This document shows, piece after piece, positions 50,801 through 60,894 of a stretch of DNA of 64,000 nt; positions within the stretch are counted from its first letter, which is position 1, and every line of letters begins with the position of its first letter. A program made the translations under genes and the position numbers. This DNA comes from Ancylostoma caninum (taxonomy: Eukaryota > Nematoda > Chromadorea > Rhabditida > Ancylostomatidae), in the NCBI GenBank assembly GCA_037903475.1, contig JBAJFG010000545.1, forward strand, positions 1,426,001 through 1,490,000, written 5' to 3'. The notes beneath the pieces are model-generated. The model was given only the letters and a program-made list of their open reading frames with translations, was not told the DNA's origin and did not search any database.

Positions 50801-53800
50801 TGTTACGAACCGGACACGGACGACCGGTGCTCGTTGAGCCTCATCGCCACTCGACTTCCGGAGTTTTGTCGCACACAGCTTTTTCACAGCAACTTGACTT
50901 CGTCTATGGAGATGTTGACATTTGAAGAAAAAATCATACGTGTATGGCCGAGATTCCCGTTTACTCCGGTGTGTGGTTCAGGATTGTGGTTGTGTTTGGC
51001 TTCACTTTCTAGTCAGCTACCGAAGCCATTTGGAATGTGGCCAGTATGGCTTTGAAATTTGCATAATAGTGGGGTAAAGAGTCATTGGAAGAGAATATCC
51101 ATGGTACATTCGAGGATTTATCCATGAATTAGCCTGGAAGAAGACAGTACCTACTATAGCAGTAGGAGATCAATAGAATTTTGTTGTTTTGCCTCTGACA
51201 AAGATGATTCTATGAAGACAGCGGCAGGTGATCCATCACAGTTAATCGTTATCATCACCATCATTAACCACACAACTAACGCTAATCAATGAGCCCAGCT
51301 CCCAGAAGAAAAATCAAGAAAAAAAGAAGGAAAAACAAAAGGCTCAATTAACGTTTCTTACTGCTCCCTTATACAAAGTTGATAAAAAAGCATTGGAATT
51401 TCCGAATACTCATCAGAAAGGAAGTAGAGTGCTAAGCTAGACCTACCAAAAAATCAAGAATAAAAAAAACTCACCAATCCCCAGGATTCATGGACTACTC
51501 AGTTAAGTAGACCTCGGAGCTAACGAACAGCGTTGGGGATTACTCTATCTATCTCCTACGTTTGGCAACGATTCATTTCCCCTTTGCGTCTGTTCCAAAG
51601 TTTTCGCAATCACATAACATCATATTCCTTTATTTTCTGATGATCGACCAACTTCTGTTGAAATTTACCCATCGAGAATATAAGAAAGTCGACTTAGTGG
51701 AGAAATCTCAAGGAAGGCAGAATTCCCTAAAGTTTTGCCGTTCTTAACACTAAGGATGTTCTCTGCGAGCTCGTTATACAGGTCTGTGGTGGATAATTTG
51801 GTAGTTTTTATACCTTTTGTTATTTGACTTGGTGCCCCATAACTCACTCAATAAATTTAACTCAATTCACTCTACTGTATGCTAATAAACCCTCTATCCC
51901 ACAAATAGTTGAAGCCGCAGAATGCACGACATTTCGACAAACTGCTGCCAAACAGTAAGGCTTAAAGATCACAACTATTACCACCGCACTATGTACCCAT
52001 CTAGGGTGGCGCATCTCTCAAGAAAACTGTTCCTTTACTCCATGTACGACTGTCATTTGAGCTCGGCATGTTACTAATTCGTATAAAATCTTCTGTTTAA
52101 CGATACCCAAGATTGATAAAGTTGGATTGTTTCTTTACCGTTCCAAAGAAAACAGTTCTCAGCGCTGAAAGTCTGTTTTTGCATTTTGGAAAAGGCACTC
52201 GAACATCATTTGTTCTAGAGGTGTTTTCCACGATAATAGAAGTGTGTTTGCATTCTGATTTTATCAAAGCAGACACGCTGTTCGCGAGGGACACCAAAAA
52301 CTTGTTCTAATGTCTGTTTTGCAAGAGCTAGAGCTTCTTTCTGCTAGTGGATTGTTCCTGTCTTTGTGAATCCCTGATGAACGTTATAATTATTCGCAAA
52401 AGCGAAAGTAGATAGAGATATGCCTCAGGAAGTAGCCACTGTTCGCTTAAGCCTAATTTAAATGTTTACTCCTTCTAATTTTTTTTTTCTCAGCGGGTTG
52501 CTTTTTGGTTACCGCGCTTCTACGCACATTACCATGTCGCGAAGGTAACGAACATAAAATTCAGGATAATTAGGAAAAATCGATGGAAATACTTGTTTTT
52601 TCAACCTTATTTCCTTCGATTTGGTGACCATATTCATGTTCAGTGAGGTTCCTTCCAGTCATCCCAACAGCGAATCTCTTGAAGCAACACACTTCTCAGT
52701 AATTCTGAAGCTTCCCGTATTTATGATCAGTAGTAAAACATTCTTTTATTTTAGTTTCCAAAACTTTCGCTTCGCTTAGTTTCTAGAGAAAAACCTTCTT
52801 CACATTGGCTTCCCATTCAGATCCTACTGAAAATTCTGATAGAGTGGTATTTTTCATGAACAAGTTAGATTATCAGCAGGAAGTTGCAATAACTCTAACG
52901 CCTCTTCTCTTTTATTCTTCTCAATGGAGCCTTCAGAACATTTCAATACATGGAAAATTGTGGTAGCCAATTGCGCTAACTGTTTCACATAAAATTTAAA
53001 AAAAAACTTTTTTTATTGGATAGATCAACCGGCATATTGATATATGCAATGCATCAATTGATTTACTTATAAGCTGTACACGAGGTTGGTAAGTTGTTTT
53101 TTCCAGCTGAAGTTTCACTTCATCACCATCTTCAGAGTATGAAATAGTAAGATCTGATGAGCCATCTATTCGATCAAACCTCTCTGAAACCGTGTAGCCA
53201 AAACGATAGGTTTTTTAATTCCACGAATTTTTGTGAGAACGAAACGAAGTAGGTAGAATTGCCTCTCTAGATAATCTACAGACCACTTCGCTTACCGGAT
53301 GTACAGTAACTAACTAAATTAATGCAGCTCACAATCGAATCCTCATTTAGGTTCTTTTTTTTTGTTGAAGAAAATGGTGAAGCCAAGATGATAATGTTAA
53401 GCGAGCAGGCAAATAAGTTAGATCTAATCAATCGTATATGTGTGTATATCAAACGTATATGTGCATATACGTATATTGCAATCTTGTAATCAGCAGATTA
53501 CTTCTGGCATTTGGCCAAAATCATCCGGTTTGTGGAATCTTCGTGCCGATAATCGAGGTTCTGCTAAATTTCATGAAATTGGCTCCAAATATGTATACCA
53601 TCAAAACATTCGGCACGGTGCTCACTGACCAGCCTCTGGCTCTGATTCGTCTCAGGCAGATTATCACTTTTTTCTGTGGTGAAGCTTCTTCCAAGCGTAA
53701 AGCTTCTCATGTGATCTGGGTAACAAACAGGCTTAAATTCCTTGCTTCTTGTGTGGCTTAGTTGATGAGGAATCTTTGGCGCGGGCTGTATCTTCGTGTC

Positions 53801-54150
53801 GAGATTCTCTAAGAAATGGGGACTGCTGCCATTTATTTGTAAGAGTCGATTTTAGGTTTTTGAGCTTGAGGTGAATGTCTTGAGTAATTAGTTTTTAACG
53901 GCCCCCCTCTTTGCCTTAATACTGTCGACTTGTGTCAAAGAAAAATCTTTTACGTTTTTTTTTTGCGAGTAAACAGTCTAGCTCGACCTTATATTTATAT
54001 GCATTTATTTGCATTTACATATATACAGATAAAAAATTGTCAGGAAGACTGTGTCCTAACGTCTTCGGCGGAATCAGCAACAGTATTAGACCCAGTGATC
54101 ACAGAAGCAGGTGCACGGATGTGAGGTGAGATGACTTCGGAAGAACGCAG
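50801..54150. other. Upstream/intergenic; possible decayed retroelement
   Basis: No intact gene is present. On the minus strand between about 53800 and 51700 several broken frames have reverse-transcriptase-like scraps, such as EFYVRYLRDMVMC at about 52570 (cf. YxDD surroundings) and VRVPFPKCKNRLSALRT at about 52200. Stops and frameshifts interrupt all of them. The assignment to a retroelement (perhaps Penelope-like) is tentative. Confidence 0.25.
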
Positions 54151-56524
54151 TTAGACCTGAATATAGAGGGTGTACTGATAGTTATTTGACTTATATACCG
54201 GTTAACTTTCATACACTATTTCTTTCTCAACCCTATCTTGTCTCTCATTTTATTTGCAGTTACCCTTACCTTCTTGGACTCGTCCAGAACAATTTTGATT
54301 TGAAGTGGCTTCTCCGTGGACTGTTGAGCAACAGGTGCAATCGACGTCTTTGTGCGCTTTGGCCCTCGTTGGTCTGCCAGGTACTGCTCCAGAATGCAGC
54401 TGGGATCGCATGTTGGCATGCATTCAGACCTGCATTGGATTACTTCCTGCGTCGATGTTGGGAAAGGCGTCGTTCTCTGCTGGTTCGCAACACTTTGGTG
54501 CTCCATGATGCACTGGGGTTCACATTTGGGCATACAGGCATCCACGCACAGGGGCGGGGTATGTTGGAGAGGGATAAGAGTCGGAAAAGGTGTTACTAGT
54601 TGCTGCTTTGTAACTCCTTCAGACTCTGACATGCATCCTCCATTGCACTGGGATGCAGCTGGGTACATGGGCGTCGACGTGAGGAAAGGTATCTTCAGCT
54701 CTTGCTGTACAGGTCGTTCTTGCTCCTGAATGCACTGGAGTTCGCATTTTGGCTGACATCTATCTGGGCAAATGGCTTGTGATGGCTGTACGGGGGCGGA
54801 AGTGGAAGCTGGCATCGGTGTATGTTGTCCTGCAAGTCGTTCGTGCTTAAGAATACATTGTGGATCGCAGTTAGGCATGCAGGCGTCCACACACTGATAT
54901 GGGAGTTCCTCGAGTGGAATCAGGGTAGGGAAAGGTGCTGATGTCTGCTCCCTGGCAAGCATTTGCTGTTCCATAATACATTGTGGATCACATGCTGGCA
55001 TGCATGCGGCAACGCATTCGGGGTCCACCGGCCATGGAAAAGCTGGAAGGTGTCGGCTTGGAAGTGACTCCTCTCCGTACACACATTGTGGTGTGCATTC
55101 TGGCATACATTGGGCTTCGCACAGAGCTGGCATAGGCATCAGGGCATCTGCATGGATGAGTGCAGGGATTGCTCTCTGGATAGGTGCTGCCAGCATACAT
55201 TTCTGCTCGCATGGCTCGATGCACAGGGGTACGCAGAGGGCGGGGACGAAATGGCTTGCGCAGGACTTTTGACAGGATTTTTGGCAGACTACAGGACATT
55301 GCGCCATTGACACAGGCTTCGGGATCACAACTCGCAGCGGCATCGGTTGTATGGGCTGGCAAGATTTCGAGCAGGCTTGTTTACAGGATGAGGGGCATCC
55401 CGAACGGGAGTCACACTTTGAAAGGCAGGTGTTCTGGCAGGAAACCCGGCACTGAGCAGCCTGTGCCCATGCCGCACAAGAGCAGGAAGGTTGCAGGATT
55501 GGTTTCACGCAGCTGCAGCGGGGTATCTGACCACCGTGACAATTGCAAGGGCTTGGAACAAGTCGGGTACACGGACACACTCGTTTCACGCGATCCAGTG
55601 AAGCCTGAAAAAATGAGTGTGCGATTTTTCTCGGATAGAAAATACCAGAAAAGATGTTCCAGGTATGGTGGCCGAGGGCTCAACATAACTAAAGTCGAGG
55701 AATGCTAAAAAGGATTGAGAATATCTGTGTAAAATTTGCTGTCACTCTTTGGACAGGTAATGGTGTTGAGTTTTAAAAATGTGCATAAGTATTTAGGTAG
55801 AGGTGACTATTGTGAAAATTTTAGTATCATTCGGTAGCTTTTACCGAGCTCTTTCCAAATATGTACATTGGAGCCAAATACCAGGAATACATCCTCTCGT
55901 GCGGTTGTGGAGCATTATACGTGGCGGGAGGCGTGGCCGACTCCAGTGATTGGCCGAGACTTCCGCCTCGACCCGCCCCCCCCCCCCACATTTCGTACGC
56001 CCGGCGAGAAATTACACAGCTAACATGGCAAGAACACTATGTGTTGTGAAAGTTTGCGTCGTTGGCATACGAGATGTGAATTTCGGGGCGGGAGGAGACG
56101 GGAGGCTCTGCCAATCGCAGGCGTCGGTCGTGCTCCCATGTATAGCGCTCTGCACTCCTCTCGTGGCAGAAATTGTTAATAACAGCTCTGTAAAGCAAAA
56201 GAAATCGTTGCTATTTTTCTTTTGTATTCATTTACTCCTATGAAGTGCTTTTTCCAAAATCCTTCAAAAACCAGGGTTTTTGCAAAAACGGTTGTTGAAG
56301 AACTACAGACTGGAATCATTTGTTATTTATAACGCTTTATTAATTTCTAAAATCTCAGGAGTCGTCAAAATAATAGGTGCTTGATACGAGAATCCTTTAG
56401 AAAAGGAGAACAAGAACTTACGAATAAAATCTTAATAATTTGAAAGACTCGAAGTGAACAATGAGCTTACCTGCTCGGTAATTGCTACCAGTAGTACAAG
56501 CCCAAGTGCAATAGCCGTATGCAT
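54151..56524 (-). CDS. Secreted C-X3-C repeat protein C3X-B (C_tripleX type)
   Basis: Exons are 56471-56524, 54270-55604 and 54151-54156, giving about 464 residues. The signal exon is MHTAIALGLVLLVAITEQ; RVKR, a furin-type site, precedes VCPC. The Cys-rich head parallels C3X-A and C3X-C (CRVSCQNTCLSKC, CQKSCQKSC, CIEPCEQKC). Seven repeat units follow, with longer, more acidic linkers than in A (PFPTLIPLEELPYQ, PMPASTSAPVQPSQ). Unit 5 (CNGGCMSESEG) has lost its last two Cys. Exon 2 ends LDESKK at a GTAAGG donor. The next acceptor (ATATTCAG) opens on GTC TAA, so the tail is Val-stop; retention of the intron would add 17 residues instead. A function in extracellular matrix is inferred from family type only. 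Confidence 0.8.
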
Positions 56525-56563
56525 TGTTGCGTTTGGAATGGTGCGAGTGTGTCGGGACGAAAC

Positions 56564-56570
56564 TTTTATA
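56564..56570 (-). promoter_or_regulatory. TATA box of C3X-B
   Basis: TATAAAA on the minus strand, 46 bp before the ATG at 56524. Confidence 0.75.
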
Positions 56571-57353
56571 CTGGCTCGAACCGGCCCCAGGATGACTTCT
56601 GTTTTGTTTTATCGTTTGTCTGCTTTCACCGGCTCAAGCTTGTTGGTAAACGAGTCACGTCGGGGTGCACTTTACTCTCACGCGCACTGTGCTCTGGAGA
56701 TTCTCGTACTCTTTGTACTTTGTGGTTGCTGTTCAGTGGTACAAAGTTCCAGGTGTCAGACCTATAGCATTTTTTAAAGGGTTTTTTCTGGATGGAGTAA
56801 AACAGGAGTGGGGTAGATGACACCAAGTTGCTTTCACGAAGAAAAAAAGCAAGATCCTTCTATGGGAACATCGGCGTGATGGAAAAAGTTGCTAAAAAGG
56901 GTTCTTTCATTTTGTTATGTGCAGATTGCTCTGCTATTGCATATTTCCTTCACGAGAATACTTTTTTCAAAGTTCTAAACAGGTAATACCTACTAGCCTG
57001 AGCTGTGGGCCTTCTTCTGTTTCAAGAATGTTTTGATGCTCTTGACTTGATGTTTGCTCCAGCAAAATCGCGTACCATATTTGCGGTTCGAACAAAACAC
57101 TATGGACAAGTCTGTTTCAAAAACAGTAGAACAACAGGACCATGTCTGTGTCAAAACGTGCTGAAAAGCTACAGTGTGATGAAATTGGCTCACAGCTGGT
57201 TTTCCTTAAAACACTGACATCCACGCTCTCGTTTCAGATGTCTTAGTCTGTTGTGTATTCCTTTATATTTTAGATGGAATAGCCAGAAGACGCTCATTTC
57301 ACTGATTCACATGGTACTCTAGTTATTTGACAAAATCCGTTTCTTAGCCGAAC

Positions 57354-57507
57354 TGGGCTGGGATTCATGAAACGATAACCAGGCAAACCCAGGCTAGCAA
57401 ACCAACTTTTGTTGTCTGCGTCTCTTAGCTCTATGTAGCCAATACGATAATCAATCCCGCTAGCCATCCTTGATTTGCTTGGTTATCGTTTCATGAATCC
57501 CAGCCCT
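57354..57507. repeat. MITE-like element with about 31-bp TIRs
   Basis: Left arm 57357-57387 (gctgggattcatgaaacg...) and right arm 57474-57504 are reverse complements with one mismatch. The 86-bp core is non-coding. Confidence 0.8.
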
Positions 57508-57724
57508 GGACTTTTGCATAATAGAACATCCTTTTGGACGTGCAGCGAAAGCTCTTTTGATCCAGAATATTCATGTGAATAAAGTTGTACAGAAAATTGC
57601 CCATTCGCACTTTGTTGGTCTTGGTGTTTCTTCCTCTTATAAGTTCTAGGATACAGCACAAATCAACTGCGAGTGCTGATGATAGAAGTTTTAATTTCAA
57701 AGAAATATCCCAAATCTGAGGCTG

Positions 57725-57789
57725 AGTTACGCGTCTTGGAAGGCATGGGTCAAAAACCTTTTGACCCATGCCTTCCAAGACGCGTAACT
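57725..57789. repeat. Perfect 31-bp inverted repeat, 3-nt loop
   Basis: Arms 57725-57755 and 57759-57789 are exactly complementary (agttacgcgtcttggaagg...), separated by acc. Confidence 0.9.
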
Positions 57790-60700
57790 GGTTCTTTTTT
57801 GGGACAAGTCGAAAATTTTGCTTCGAAAATTTTGCTTTTTTTCTGAAACTTTTGAGCATTTCTGCGTCCGCCACTGCTGGGTTGTACTCGTTCAGTAAAT
57901 CAAAATGGCTACCAGTACAAGGCAAAAAAATTCAGAGTTACCAGGATGAAGAAATCGTAAGATTAGTCACCTTTGGTTTTAATCTTGGTCCTGCAAAAGA
58001 TGAAAAATGTCTCTCTAGTTATTGAAAAGGACAGAGAGAGCACGAATTCTCGTCTTTGTTTTTCTGTCCAACAATTATCAGGATTGCTGCATTTGAAAGG
58101 ATGATCATTCCAGTGAGTGACATGATTATTTTCTCCAGAAATGAGGTCTGGATACATATTTGCGGGCAAATTTATGGCTTGAGCGTCAGATGTCCATGTG
58201 ATCTACGACGGCTGCTTGAACTTCGAATCTCTGTTTTTTCCTAGCTCTCTGGTTCCTCCTGGCACTTCCTTCCTGCGATCCTGTCGCTTTCCCTGTAAAT
58301 ATTACCAGAAGTTTACACTACACTATGTATTTCTATTATTTGCTTTTGCTGCGAAATTTTATTGAGTCATATTTGAAGTTGAGATCACGGTTACTAAGTC
58401 CAAATCCTGTGGTCATACCAGCACTTTCTCAATAACCTAACTGGATGCTGATGGTGGGTTAGACACGTGTTCAGCAAATATTTGCTTGTTGACGAGGGTT
58501 TCACGTCCGAGTACACGGCACTTGTAATTAGTTTAAAGAACTTGTCCCGGAAGTTAAACTGCGAATACTCGGTATTTGTTTGCTTTACTCATGCACAGAA
58601 GACATCTTGAAATTGAGCAATTTGTTGGAATGAAAATATACAAGTTTATTGAGAATATTTGCTTCACCGCCATTCCAAGACTATCTTCATCTCCCTATGA
58701 AAGACACAGGAGTGCCAAAGGGTAACATTCTAGAAAATAGCAAGGTAGTCGTTGCTCTATGGTTCAACATGAGATTCTAATATTCCTGCCTCACTCACTC
58801 ATCCCTTTTTTATGATCCTTTTATAAAGTTTTTTTTTTACAAATATTTGCGACTTATTGTTCTACAAATCCGACCTAATATTCTAATTCTTCTTACAATT
58901 TGCTGTTTCTAAGGCATTTCACACACGTAGGCCTCTTTCCTAGGCCCATTCGATCGCAATCCGTAGGATCATCTTCCCTGTACGGCGGGTGAGTTGCTGA
59001 TGATGCAAACTCTTCCTGTTTCCCTGGTCTTGCGAATAGGTTTTTCGTTAACAAGGCTTGACCCTACCAAGTCCTGCTGTTCAATACGCACATGCTGTGT
59101 CCTGGCAGACAGAAACTTCGAATTAATGTACCTGTAATATAAATGTATTGTAGTTCAACACGAAAGATCACTGAGAAGTAGTGATTGCGCGGTGTTGACC
59201 GAAACGAGAATGTCATATTATTGCGTCATGTTAATGTCATATTTTATTTCGCTATTTATTTAAGAGGGCAAAGAGTTTATGCGGCAAATACATTCTAAAC
59301 AATTTCAGTAATAGACTCAGACATGTAGCACTTTTCTAACTAAATAGCAGTAACTGGTTATAACAGCACCAGCTATAGGTAAGGACGAAAACAGCTGCCG
59401 AAAAGAGGATATAAAAAAATCTGGAGCCAGGAAGTCACTGAGCAAGCTTTCAAGGTAGCCAATTTTTTGAATGGGCGAAGTGGCATGCGTATAACATCAT
59501 GGCTAAGGAATATGTTAACTTCTCGAGTAATTCTAATGGGAAAACCCTAGACCTGATTTGCGTTCTAGTAACTGTAGTCTTGAGTTTTAATGCTTCCGCC
59601 CCTGATTCTGGAGTAGTTCATACCATTCCTTTAAAATGAAGGCTCTGGTATAGTGGAAGTATAATATGAGAAAATGTCATTTATCATTCACTCAAGAGAC
59701 AACAAGAATTCTATACCGAATATAGAATCCTATACGTAGCATGGCCTGAAGCGCTGGTCCGGGCTATGCCAAACTCATGTCACCCTATTCAGTTCAATGC
59801 GATAGAACGAGCAGTGGGCACCGAGGTGAACTGCTTTAATCACACTGAATCATCAGTCCCTCGAAGAGACTATTCCTCTTTCATGCACCATTCTTCATCG
59901 CGACTCATGGCTGTGGTACAGGATTATGAAGTAGTATGTATGCCAACGCAAGGAAAAAATAATCAGTAAAGAAGACCGGAATCGTTTTATGCCTCACTCA
60001 TATGACAGAGCTGTGGCGGCGTGGATTGATGTGTGCATTGTAAAAATTCTTCTGAAAACTGTTGTGGATGCTAGTCCTTGTAAGCAGTATTCACCGTCCC
60101 ACATCCAAATCTTTTAAGGAAGTGTGGAGGCTTTCACTTATTCTTTTCCTCGGAACATCTGTGTACAGGTGCAAGCTTTTCTTCTTTTTCAACCATTGTT
60201 CCACAAGCTTCGGAGCTGAATTAGTGTTTTTTCCAAGCCATGGAGTAAATCCTCAGAGATCTCCCCGGAATTCCTCTGGGCCTTGCTCCACATTGTTTCA
60301 GATATTCAACAAATACATGGAATGCTTAAATAGTCACTCCGAATCTAATCAGCATTTCTTTGCAATTGGAGCATATTATTTTATCACAATAATCAAGAAA
60401 TAAGTATTAGTATAATAACTGATAAAGCAAGGATTTTCTCGATATACATATACTTTCTTCAAGGCTACGTGCATAGCAAATCTTCCGTTCTCTATGCTTT
60501 CCTTTAAGGCCTTATTTTGCTTCAGCTATGGTGTGACTTGAAATTTAATTATAGCCATCCCTGGTATTAAACCACAAACGGGTGTTGATTTTTGTGAGGA
60601 GCTGTAAAAATTAGCTGAGCTTCGAATTTCTGCCGGTTCAGTTCCGTTTTGTATATTTTTGGAGCGAACATAAAAAAAACCTCATCGCTGCGGTTAGAGC

Positions 60701-60894
60701 TCCAATATGTAGAACTAGTGAAATATTCAATAGAGAAACAAAAAATCGAGAAAATATTTACTGATGCCAAGTATGTACAGACACATGTGTTCCAGACAGA
60801 GTTCTCTTTCGCGTCTTCAGCGTAACCTACAGCACCTATCGAGGAAGCAACCGTTGTTGTGGCTGGAACATCTGCGCCAAATGTTACGGAATCG

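Larger units (their letters stand above)
56571..60894. other. Spacer between C3X-B and C3X-C; no gene seen
   Basis: No exon is supported. Frames such as 57491-57925 (-) and 58056-58244 (+) have no motifs. The former is bent around a perfect palindrome. Two foldback elements are listed separately. Confidence 0.35.

Noticed and set aside
54186..55708. Plus-strand frames opposite C3X-B
   Set aside because: Antisense shadows of the 54270-55604 exon.
57491..57925. 144-codon minus-strand frame
   Set aside because: It runs through a perfect palindrome and a MITE edge and has no family features; probably chance.
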